Shown here: piece by piece, positions 55,648 to 64,000 of the stretch
Position numbering within the stretch: the stretch's first letter is position 1
How the letters are laid out: each line of letters opens with the position of its first letter
NCBI RefSeq assembly: GCF_002019795.1
Contig: NZ_KV917381.1
Coordinates: 264,001-328,000, forward strand
Length of the DNA: 64,000 nt
Direction of reading: 5' to 3'
Origin: Bacillus alkalicellulosilyticus
GTDB lineage: Bacteria; Bacillota; Bacilli; Bacillales; Bacillaceae_F
Notes under the pieces: generated by a model
What the model saw: only the letters and a program-made list of their open reading frames with translations
Told to the model about the DNA's origin: nothing
Databases searched by the model: none
Translations under genes and position numbers: made by a program

Positions 55648-56088
55648 ATGGACTATAATAAGTATATTTTATCTAATTCAATTGGATACCAAATATCTAA
55701 TGCTGGTAGATTAGTGAACAACCGATTGAACCTGAATTTTAAAGAAAAGGATTATCCAGTCACCCACGAACAATATTCGATTATGATTCGATTATGGGTT
55801 GAAGATGGTTTAACTCAAAGTGACCTTGCAACTCTAACTGGCAGAGATCAAGCAAGCACCTCAAGACTTATCAACAGTCTTGAAAAAAGTGAATTAGTAA
55901 AAAGAGTCCAACACCCTGTCGATAAAAGAACGAATTTAATCTACTTGACAGCTAAGGGAAAAAAGATGCAAATCGGTTTGATTGAACAAGCCATTAAAAC
56001 CATTCAACAAATATCAGAAGGAATAGACCCTGATGATATGAAAACCTGTATGCAGGTATTAAAAAAAGTGAGTGAAAATCTAAGCTGA
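55648..56088 (+). CDS. MarR family transcriptional regulator
   Basis: This 146-residue winged-helix regulator has the MarR layout: LTQSDLATLTGRDQASTSRL is the recognition region, LVKRVQHPVDKRTNLIYLT the wing, followed by helix for dimer contact. ATG at 55648 has TGAGGG upstream; a TTG at 55636 is also in frame. It ends in its own terminator, and the siderophore operon follows. Targets and ligand are unknown. Confidence 0.88.
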   Translation: MDYNKYILSNSIGYQISNAGRLVNNRLNLNFKEKDYPVTHEQYSIMIRLWVEDGLTQSDLATLTGRDQASTSRLINSLEKSELVKRVQHPVDKRTNLIYLTAKGKKMQIGLIEQAIKTIQQISEGIDPDDMKTCMQVLKKVSENLS

Positions 56089-56091
56089 AAT

Positions 56092-56135
56092 AAAAGCACC
56101 TAAATCACATTTTTGTGAATTTAGGTGCTTTTTTG
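56092..56135 (+). terminator. terminator after the MarR gene
   Basis: AAAAGCACCTAAATCACA pairs with GTGAATTTAGGTGCTTTT (one mismatch), then T residues. Confidence 0.92.
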
Positions 56136-56250
56136 TAATATTACTTGTTGCAACTAGTATATTATTTGATTCTAAATGATAAAGTGAGTAATTGAGAAGG
56201 GTCTCACAATAAAAAATACTTGTTGGGACAAATTAATTTTTTAATTGCAA

Positions 56251-56280
56251 TTGACAATCATTATCATTAAGTAATATAAT
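56251..56280 (+). promoter_or_regulatory. yclN promoter with Fur box
   Basis: TTGACA (56251-56256) and TATAAT (56275-56280) are 18 bases apart. TGACAATCATTATCA (56252-56266) on the -35 matches the 7-1-7 Fur box in all but one position. Confidence 0.88.
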
Positions 56281-56294
56281 GTAAAAAGTGCTAA

Positions 56295-56309
56295 AGATAA
56301 TCATTCTCA
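56295..56309 (+). promoter_or_regulatory. second Fur box
   Basis: AGATAATCATTCTCA, downstream of the likely transcript start, matches the Fur 7-1-7 consensus at 13 of 15 positions. Confidence 0.65.
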
Positions 56310-56383
56310 ATTAGATAAGGGTGTCAATTTTTTTGATTGAGAGAGATTGCGACTAGTACACAGCACAGAGAGTTGGGATAGAG

Positions 56384-57334
56384 TTGAAACTTATTTATTT
56401 ATATGTTGCCCTCATTCTATTATCCATCACTTCAATGTTTATCGGGGTATCAGGGATTAGTCCCTTAGACATTTTTTCCTTAACCGAAGAACAAGCTCAA
56501 ATCTTATGGGTAAGTCGCTTCCCTCGGTTAGTAAGTATTATTCTAGCGGGAGTTGGGATGAGTGTTTGTGGACTGATTATGCAGCAGCTGACAAGGAATA
56601 AATTTGTGTCTCCTACAACAGCTGGTACGTTGGATTCTGCAAGATTGGGAGTTTTAGTGTCTCTGATGCTATTTGCGACTGCTAGTCCGTTTGTAAAAAT
56701 GCTAGTAGCGTTTGTATTTGCTTTAGCGGGAACGTTACTATTTATGAAAATTCTCGAAAAGATAAAGCACAAAGATGTCATTTTTATTCCGTTAGTAGGT
56801 TTAATGTTTGGGAGTATTATAGGTTCTGTCACAACCTTTTTTGCTTACCAAAATGACCTCATTCAAAATATGTCATCTTGGCTTCAAGGGAATTTTTCAC
56901 TAATTATTAAAGGGCGTTACGAGCTTTTATACATAAGTATCCCTCTGATGATGATTGCCTATCTCTATGCCAACCGTTTTACTGTTGCAGGTATGGGTGA
57001 GGAGTTTTCAGTTAATCTTGGACTTAATTATAAACGGGTCGTAAATGTTGGGCTAATCCTTGTTGCCGCAGTCGCTTCTGTCGTTTTATTGACAGTCGGT
57101 ATGATTCCGTTTTTAGGGTTGATTATTCCGAACATCGTTAGTATATACAACGGAGACAACTTAAAAAAAAATTTGCCTCATACGGCGTTACTAGGAGCGG
57201 TGTTTGTGCTCATTTGCGATATATTAGGACGTCTTGTGATTTATCCGTATGAGATTCCAATTGGTACAACAGTTGGGGTTATCGGAAGTGCGATTTTCCT
57301 TTACTTATTAATGAGGAGAAAAGCCTATGAGTAA
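56384..57334 (+). CDS. yclN: iron-siderophore ABC transporter permease YclN
   Basis: This 316-residue FecCD-type permease has about nine membrane helices and forms half of the channel for ferric siderophore import. WVSRFPRLVSIILAGVGMSV (near 43-62) and GMIPFLGLIIPNIVS (near 240) are typical. The start is TTG at 56384, with only a modest site (GGGATAGAG). The four-gene set matches the B. subtilis YclNOPQ petrobactin importer; that substrate is inferred. It overlaps yclO by eight bases. Confidence 0.93.
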   Translation: MKLIYLYVALILLSITSMFIGVSGISPLDIFSLTEEQAQILWVSRFPRLVSIILAGVGMSVCGLIMQQLTRNKFVSPTTAGTLDSARLGVLVSLMLFATASPFVKMLVAFVFALAGTLLFMKILEKIKHKDVIFIPLVGLMFGSIIGSVTTFFAYQNDLIQNMSSWLQGNFSLIIKGRYELLYISIPLMMIAYLYANRFTVAGMGEEFSVNLGLNYKRVVNVGLILVAAVASVVLLTVGMIPFLGLIIPNIVSIYNGDNLKKNLPHTALLGAVFVLICDILGRLVIYPYEIPIGTTVGVIGSAIFLYLLMRRKAYE

Positions 57335-58286
57335 TAAATTAAAAATAATCATTCTAGCTTTAGTAGCGGTTGTGTTCGCATTGTTATTTGTCTTTTATAA
57401 TTTGAACGCGAACAGTAATTTAGAGTACATATTGCCAAGGCGAGGGACTAAGGTTTTAGCCATTATCGTCACTGGTGCAGCGATTGCGTTTTCAACAGTT
57501 GTTTTTCAAACAATTACGAATAACCGAATATTAACGCCAAGTATTATCGGTTTTGATTCATTGTATTTGTTAATTCAAACGTTCTTAATCTTTGTGTTTG
57601 GTTCTGTTAGCTTTTTTGTTGTAAACAAAGAATTTAACTTTCTTTTATCCGTTGTCATCATGATTGGATTTGCTGGATTGTTTTATTACGTGTTATTTAA
57701 GCGAGAAGGCGGACAAAACATTTATTTCTTGCTACTAGTTGGAATTGTGCTTGGAACATTTTTCACGAGTATTTCTACGTTCATGCAAGTGTTGATTGAC
57801 CCAAATGAATTTTTGATTGTTCAAGATAGAATGTTTGCAAGCTTTAACAACGTAAATACAGACATTTTAGGAATATCAATTATCTTATTTGTTCTTGTCA
57901 CGATTTACTTTTGGAAATATATGAAGTATCTAGATGTACTCTCACTTGGCAAGGATGCAGCTGTAAATTTAGGTGTAGACTACGACCACGTTGTTAAGAG
58001 ACTTCTAGTTGTTGTTGCAATACTAGTTTCGATATCAACCGCTTTAGTTGGTCCTATATTATTTTTAGGCTTACTTGTTGCGAATGTAACCTATGAGTTT
58101 TTGAAAACCCATAAGCATAGCTACACCATTACAGGAGCAATTTTAGTTAGTGTAGTAGCTTTAGTCAGTGGTCAGTTTATTATAGAAAGATTATTTTCTT
58201 TTTCAGTGCCAATCAGTGTAATTATTAACTTTATTGGTGGCGTGTACTTTATCTTCTTACTTATTAGGGGGAATAAATCATGGTAG
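57327..58286 (+). CDS. yclO: iron-siderophore ABC transporter permease YclO
   Basis: YclO (319 residues) is the second FecCD-type permease, again with about nine helices. LPRRGTKVLAIIVTGAAIAF near 36 and ALVGPILFLGLLVANVTYE near 240 align with the permease core. It overlaps yclN by eight and yclP by seven bases, so the subunits are made together. It is similar in size to YclN but clearly diverged from it. Confidence 0.93.
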   Translation: MSNKLKIIILALVAVVFALLFVFYNLNANSNLEYILPRRGTKVLAIIVTGAAIAFSTVVFQTITNNRILTPSIIGFDSLYLLIQTFLIFVFGSVSFFVVNKEFNFLLSVVIMIGFAGLFYYVLFKREGGQNIYFLLLVGIVLGTFFTSISTFMQVLIDPNEFLIVQDRMFASFNNVNTDILGISIILFVLVTIYFWKYMKYLDVLSLGKDAAVNLGVDYDHVVKRLLVVVAILVSISTALVGPILFLGLLVANVTYEFLKTHKHSYTITGAILVSVVALVSGQFIIERLFSFSVPISVIINFIGGVYFIFLLIRGNKSW

Positions 58287-59035
58287 TTGTACAAGGAGTT
58301 TCAAAGAAATACGGAACGAAAAACGTCGTAGAAGATGTTTCTGTTGAAATTGAAAAAGGAGCAATTACATCTTTTATCGGACCAAATGGAGCAGGGAAAA
58401 GTACGCTAATCTCTATGATTAGTCGCCTCATCGCAAAAGACTGTGGTCTCATTAGCATTGATGATAAAGAGCTAAGTGAATGTAAGGGTGAGGATTTGGC
58501 GAAAAAAATTTCAATTCTTAAGCAATCGAACCATTTGAATATCCGTTTAACAGTAAAAGACTTGGTTGCGTTTGGTAGATTTCCTTATTCAAAAGGAAAA
58601 TTGACAAAAGAAGATTGGGTTTATGTTAATCAAGCGATTGAATATATGGAGCTTGAGGATATGCAACATAAATTTCTAGACCAACTTAGCGGAGGGCAAC
58701 GCCAAAGAGCATTTATCGCAATGGTTATTGCTCAAGACACTGAGTATGTCCTGTTAGATGAACCACTCAACAATTTAGATATGAAACATTCTGTACAAAT
58801 CATGCAAGTCCTTCGAAGATTAGTAGATGAACTTGGGAAAACGGTAGTCATCGTTATTCATGATATTAACTTTGCCTCCTGTTACTCGGACCATATCGTA
58901 GCGTTAAAGGATGGAAAAATCATTAAAAAAGGAACAACACCTGAAATTATAAATGCAGAAGTGTTAAAGGAAATATACGATATGGATATTCACATCGAGA
59001 ACATTAATCAAAATCGTATTTGTGTTTATTTTTAA
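58280..59035 (+). CDS. yclP: iron-siderophore ABC transporter ATP-binding protein YclP
   Basis: This 251-residue ATPase of the FepC type drives siderophore import. Walker A GPNGAGKST is at 34-42, the signature LSGGQRQRA near 134, Walker B YVLLDEP near 155, and the switch His in VIVIHDINFAS near 190. GGGGG precedes the ATG. It is followed by 111 bases and then the binding protein. Confidence 0.95.
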   Translation: MVVVQGVSKKYGTKNVVEDVSVEIEKGAITSFIGPNGAGKSTLISMISRLIAKDCGLISIDDKELSECKGEDLAKKISILKQSNHLNIRLTVKDLVAFGRFPYSKGKLTKEDWVYVNQAIEYMELEDMQHKFLDQLSGGQRQRAFIAMVIAQDTEYVLLDEPLNNLDMKHSVQIMQVLRRLVDELGKTVVIVIHDINFASCYSDHIVALKDGKIIKKGTTPEIINAEVLKEIYDMDIHIENINQNRICVYF

Positions 59036-59146
59036 CCTTGGTAACTCGTTATTTTGTTTGTTTTATGAAGTGGCCTGATCAACCATTTCTCTCCCAAACA
59101 TGCAAAGTAGCATTACTATAACAAAAACTTGTAAGGAGAATGGTCA

Positions 59147-60136
59147 ATGAATAAGAATTTACATTTATTACTACTTGCTCTTGTTTTCGCTCTTGTACTA
59201 GCCGCTTGCGGAGGACAACAAACAAGGGGAAATGAATCAAATGAACCAGCTGAGCCAGAAGCACCAACAGAAGAAGTAACAGAAGAAGCAACTGAAAAAC
59301 CAACAGAAATTAAAGTAACACATGAATTTGGTGAAATCACAGTTCCTGTGAACCCTAAAAAAGTTATTGTTTTTGATATGAGTACATTAGAAACACTAGA
59401 TAAAATGGGAGTAGAAGTAACAGGTGTTCCACAAGCAAATATTCCTGAGTATTTGGCAAAATATAATGAAGATAGCTATGAAAATGTAGGGTCTTTGTTT
59501 GAACTTGATTTTGAAAAAATGGCTGAAATCAACCCAGATTTAATTGTGATTTCTGGTAGACAACAAGAACAATACGAAGAATTAAGCAAGCTTGCACCAA
59601 CACTCTACCTGTCGATTGACTATAACAATTATGTGGAATCGTTTAAAAACAATATGATGATTTTAGGTCAGATTTTTGACCAAGAAGAAGCGATGGCAGC
59701 TGAATTAGTAGCGATTGACGAAGCGATTGCTTCACTAAATGAGAAAGTATCTGTGGACAAAACAGCTTTAGTAGTTCTTGCAAACGAAGGAAATATAAAT
59801 GCTTATGGTACTGGTTCACGATTTGGTATTATCCATGAGGAATTTGGAATTACTCCTGTTGATGAGAACATTGAAGTTTCAAGACATGGAATGAATGTAT
59901 CCTTTGAATATGTTGTTGAAAAAGACCCTGATTATTTATTTGTAATTGACCGTGATTTAGTTGTGACTGGTGAACCAGCTGCACAACAAACAATTGAAAA
60001 TGAATTAGTTCAAAATACAAAAGCGTATCAAAATGGAAACATCTATTACTTAGACCCTAGCTATTGGTATATCTCTGGTAGCGGCCTAGTCTCTGTTTCT
60101 GAAATGATAAAAGCAATGGAAGAAGCCATTCAATAA
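59147..60136 (+). CDS. yclQ: siderophore-binding lipoprotein YclQ
   Basis: This 329-residue substrate-binding lipoprotein has signal peptide 1-20, lipobox LAAC and Cys21, then an acidic linker (about 25-50). The two-lobed FepB-type fold carries KVIVFDMSTLETLDKMGVEV (near 73-92) and INPDLIVISGRQQEQYEEL. It captures the ferric siderophore outside and passes it to YclNO. AAGGAGAA precedes the ATG. Confidence 0.93.
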   Translation: MNKNLHLLLLALVFALVLAACGGQQTRGNESNEPAEPEAPTEEVTEEATEKPTEIKVTHEFGEITVPVNPKKVIVFDMSTLETLDKMGVEVTGVPQANIPEYLAKYNEDSYENVGSLFELDFEKMAEINPDLIVISGRQQEQYEELSKLAPTLYLSIDYNNYVESFKNNMMILGQIFDQEEAMAAELVAIDEAIASLNEKVSVDKTALVVLANEGNINAYGTGSRFGIIHEEFGITPVDENIEVSRHGMNVSFEYVVEKDPDYLFVIDRDLVVTGEPAAQQTIENELVQNTKAYQNGNIYYLDPSYWYISGSGLVSVSEMIKAMEEAIQ

Positions 60137-60140
60137 AACT

Positions 60141-60185
60141 GCAGCTGTCCCAAAGAAAAGTAACTTTTTATTGGGACGGCTCTTT
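60141..60185 (+). terminator. terminator of the yclNOPQ operon
   Basis: AGCTGTCCCAA pairs with TTGGGACGGCT (one wobble pair) around an A/T-rich loop, then CTTTAT. Confidence 0.8.
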
Positions 60186-60233
60186 ATACTATTTTAGAAT
60201 TTATCTTCTCATATAAGGATGGAGGAATGACAA

Positions 60234-60551
60234 ATGTTAATTCAAACAAGAACTATTACTGTACAAAAGGGGTTTGGTGACCAAGTTGTCCAGAATTTTT
60301 CAGGGGATAGTCCGATTGATACAATGGAAGGTCTCATTGACCGAACAATTATGGTTAACCGAAAAAAGCAGGACTATGAAGAGGTTATGGTTATGATAAG
60401 ATGGGAGTCGCTTGTGGCTTGGAAGAATTGGGAGAAAAGTGATGCTCATATTCAAGGGCATAAGAACAATAGAGGAAAAGAAAAGCCTGAATATATTCTA
60501 GAAACTAATGTGAGCATGTATGAGGTGAATACAGTTAAGAAACCCAAGTGA
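60234..60551 (+). CDS. antibiotic biosynthesis monooxygenase-fold protein, heme-monooxygenase HmoA-like
   Basis: This 105-residue ferredoxin-like (ABM) protein resembles B. subtilis HmoA, which opens heme to release iron. DYEEVMVMIRWESLVAWKNW and KSDAHIQGHK align with the HmoA core and keep the Trp and His region. The position where HmoA has the catalytic Asn (VTNTIKV) reads IQTRTITV, with Arg instead, so activity is doubtful. Next to the iron importer this fits iron supply. GGAGGAATG precedes the start. Confidence 0.75.
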   Translation: MLIQTRTITVQKGFGDQVVQNFSGDSPIDTMEGLIDRTIMVNRKKQDYEEVMVMIRWESLVAWKNWEKSDAHIQGHKNNRGKEKPEYILETNVSMYEVNTVKKPK

Positions 60552-60609
60552 GAAAAAAGGAAGATAGGGTAACTAAAATGGGAAAAGTGAAATACTATAT
60601 TAAGGTTTT

Positions 60610-60648
60610 AAGAAGGTGATTTCTGTATTATCAGGAGTCACCTTCTTT
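60610..60648 (+). terminator. terminator after the HmoA-like gene
   Basis: AAGAAGGTGA and TCACCTTCTT form a perfect 10-bp stem; only a short T-rich stretch follows. Confidence 0.65.
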
Positions 60649-60745
60649 GCGCATTAATAATCTCAGAAAAGCACAAATTATCAAGAAAAACATTTTAAAA
60701 GATTGTACAATAAATGGGAAAGGTATTTGATAGGGGGAAAAGGAG

Positions 60746-61618
60746 TTGGATTATTTTAATAGAGTTCAGCGTGCGGTTGATTATATTGAACAAAATCTCG
60801 ACAAGGAAATAGGGATTACAGATATTGCATCAAAAGCTTTCTTTTCTCCATTCCATTTTCAACGTCTCTTTCAAGCGATTTCTGGCTTTTCTGTACAGGC
60901 ATATATTAGAAAAAGAAGGATGTCGGAAGCTGCTGTTTTACTCAAAAAAACTGATAAAACTATTTTGGAAATAGCAGTGATTTCACAATACGGTTCACAA
61001 GAAGCATTTACAAGAGCGTTTCATGGATGTTTTGGTATAACACCTTCAAGTTATCGTAAGCTAGACAAGTGCAATATACAGTACCTTAAAAAAATGAACT
61101 TTATGAATTACAAGAATCACATACACGGCGATTTATTTGTGGAGAAGCCTGAGATTATTCAGCTAGGCAAAAAGAATATAGTCGGTTACACATATAAAAC
61201 AAATCTGAATGATGAAAAATATTTTGATGAGATTCCAAGGTTTTATGAAGATTTTGGTAGAAATGAATACTATAAGAAAATACCTGAGCGACTAGCACCA
61301 GCCTTTTCATATGGTATAAGCTGTGATTATCTAGACGATGGCCAGTTCTCTTTTGTGGTTGGTGAATCTGTTAGACAACCAATAGATGAGAGAGGTTCGG
61401 TTTTAGTTAATAAAGAAATACCAGAGGGGAAGTATGCTCAGTTTAAGGTAAATAGTTCAGTAGAAGTCACACAAAACACATGGAGATATATTTATGGAGC
61501 ATGGCTACCAAATTCTAATTATGAAAGAAGGGAAGGTCCGGATTTTGAAATCACGGATGTATGCAAATCGGAATATCCTCACAACATGGTAACGAAAATT
61601 TTAATACCTATTAAATAA
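60746..61618 (+). CDS. AraC family regulator with GyrI-like effector domain
   Basis: This 290-residue protein has an N-terminal AraC double helix-turn-helix (about 1-105): VDYIEQNLDKEIGITDIASK, FSPFHFQRLFQ and SQYGSQEAFTRAFHGCFG. Residues about 125-290 are like the GyrI/effector-binding domain that binds small molecules. The start is TTG at 60746 with AGGGGGAA about six bases upstream. Targets are unknown; the GNAT gene follows by 22 bases and may be co-transcribed. Confidence 0.87.
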   Translation: MDYFNRVQRAVDYIEQNLDKEIGITDIASKAFFSPFHFQRLFQAISGFSVQAYIRKRRMSEAAVLLKKTDKTILEIAVISQYGSQEAFTRAFHGCFGITPSSYRKLDKCNIQYLKKMNFMNYKNHIHGDLFVEKPEIIQLGKKNIVGYTYKTNLNDEKYFDEIPRFYEDFGRNEYYKKIPERLAPAFSYGISCDYLDDGQFSFVVGESVRQPIDERGSVLVNKEIPEGKYAQFKVNSSVEVTQNTWRYIYGAWLPNSNYERREGPDFEITDVCKSEYPHNMVTKILIPIK

Positions 61619-61640
61619 TGGATAGAGAGAGGTCAAATAG

Positions 61641-62213
61641 ATGAATACAGATATAGTTTTTGGTGATTTCCCAATGCTAGAATCTCCATTTGTGCAATTG
61701 AAAAGAATAGAAGTAGAAGACTTGCAAGAGTTATTTGCGATTTATAATAATGAGAACGTATTTACATACTGTGGTATTTTGCCAAAGCATAATCTCAAAA
61801 CAGTTGAAAAAATGATAGGGCATTTTGAAAGAGATTATAAGAAGAAAAGTAGAATCAAGTGGGGAATATATTCTAAAGCACATAATAATAAACTCGTTGG
61901 AATTATTGAAGCAATGGATTTTAATCAAAAGGTGAATATGGTTACGATAGGTTACTATTTGGCTGAAGAATACTGGAAGAAGGGAATCGCAACGGAAGCT
62001 GTAAGCCTGCTGATTACTTTTCTTTTTGAAAAAATTAGTGTTAATCGTATTCAAGCAGAGGTGATGCCAGAAAATACAGCCTCAAAGAAAGTACTTCTCA
62101 ACAATGGATTAACAAAAGAGGGATTATTACGCCAAGCTTCTGTGTGGACTGGAAAAGGAGTAGTCGACTTGGAAGTGTACGGCCTTCTCAGAGAAGAGTA
62201 TACAATAGAATAA
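61641..62213 (+). CDS. GNAT family N-acetyltransferase (RimJ/RimL type)
   Basis: This 190-residue acetyltransferase has the GNAT fold: VQLKRIEVEDLQELFAIYNN at the start, then the acetyl-CoA loop in YYLAEEYWKKGIATEAVSLL (near 110-129) and the motif B segment NRIQAEVMPENTASKKVL. Relatives modify ribosomal proteins or small amines; the substrate here is unknown. AGAGAGGT precedes the ATG. Confidence 0.88.
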   Translation: MNTDIVFGDFPMLESPFVQLKRIEVEDLQELFAIYNNENVFTYCGILPKHNLKTVEKMIGHFERDYKKKSRIKWGIYSKAHNNKLVGIIEAMDFNQKVNMVTIGYYLAEEYWKKGIATEAVSLLITFLFEKISVNRIQAEVMPENTASKKVLLNNGLTKEGLLRQASVWTGKGVVDLEVYGLLREEYTIE

Positions 62214-62225
62214 AAAAGAAAACCC

Positions 62226-62388
62226 CGACGTCAAAACTGACTAAAACATTCTCAATGGCTTCACTCGCCACAAAGCAAGTTGTGAAAAAAGACTCACAAC
62301 TTGCTTTAAAAGATGGTGGCGGTTTCGCTCATTGCAAAGAGGGCACTGAAAAAAGTTAAAAACCTAACTTTTTCAGTGCCCTCTATAA

Positions 62389-62389
<1 letters not shown>
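62226..62389 (-). repeat. two-hairpin dispersed element, copy 2
   Basis: On the minus strand it reads as copy 1 at 43090. Hairpin A uses 62338-62357 and 62366-62384 (AGAGGGCACTGA on both strands, one bulged A). The joint TTTGCAATGAGCGAAACCGC is nearly identical. Hairpin B uses 62272-62285 and 62294-62307 (AAAGCAAGTTGTGA), enclosed by CGCCAC (62266-62271) and GTGGCG (62316-62321). GTGAAGCC and GTTTTAGT follow. It starts at the katG stop and could end its message. Confidence 0.85.

Positions 62390-64000
<1,611 letters not shown>

Overview
This is a chromosomal stretch of a Gram-positive, spore-forming, low-G+C member of the Bacillaceae. Evidence: Bacillus-type 23S/5S rRNA, AGGAGG ribosome sites with ATG/GTG/TTG starts, a gerA-type germination operon, and gene order matching the Bacillus subtilis yebE-yebG-pur-yerA-yerB-yerC-pcrB-pcrA-ligA-camS-opuE-gatCAB-dgkB-yefA segment. 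The long 52-bp repeats and several lineage-specific lipoproteins fit an environmental, possibly alkaliphilic, relative; that last point is inference.

Layout. 1-3270: end of an rRNA operon (23S, 5S, terminator). 3300-5310: a degenerate 53-bp repeat, then a type III polyketide synthase and its methyltransferase partner (bpsAB). 5380-6137: yebE-yebG. 6143-19134: the complete purine pathway from PRPP to IMP as one operon (purEKBCSQLFMNHD), controlled by a PurR box pair and a guanine-type riboswitch with terminator. 19106-22960: a 34-residue membrane protein antisense to the purD end, a DUF2892 protein, then yerA, yerB, yerC. 22990-24790: a 52-bp palindromic repeat array split by an IS256-family element with a clear 8-bp target duplication. 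24847-28566: gerA-type A, B and C genes. 28673-35013: pcrB, pcrA, ligA, camS. 35195-40188: a 34-residue symporter accessory protein, a proline symporter, gatCAB. 40330-41730: two lipoproteins. 41861-43073: dgkB and a small membrane protein. 43090-43257: a two-hairpin repeat element. 43273-46243: an ECF sigma operon (sigma, zinc anti-sigma, triple TM2-like membrane protein, toastrack-like protein). 46413-49584: anaerobic pflB-pflA behind a perfect Fnr box. 49609-49738: another 52-bp tandem repeat. 49856-52268: rlmD, a DUF1761 protein and a YiaA-like protein. 52528-55593: a 1021-residue cytosolic LacI-type-sensor/PAS/GGDEF/EAL protein, then a MarR regulator. 56251-60136: Fur-controlled siderophore importer yclNOPQ. 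60234-62213: a heme-monooxygenase-like protein, an AraC regulator and a GNAT acetyltransferase. 62226-62389: second copy of the two-hairpin element. 62389-64000: katG, cut by the window end.

How it works together: most of the window is housekeeping (nucleotide synthesis, DNA repair and ligation, Glu-tRNA amidation, rRNA methylation). The least described parts are (a) the two-hairpin element, whose copies at 43 kb and 62 kb differ by paired changes that keep both stems; (b) the ECF operon, whose sigma gene has no ATG/GTG/TTG at its 5' end and seems to start at ATT, and whose promoter core recurs before a lipoprotein at 41.2 kb; and (c) the LacI-type-sensor c-di-GMP protein.
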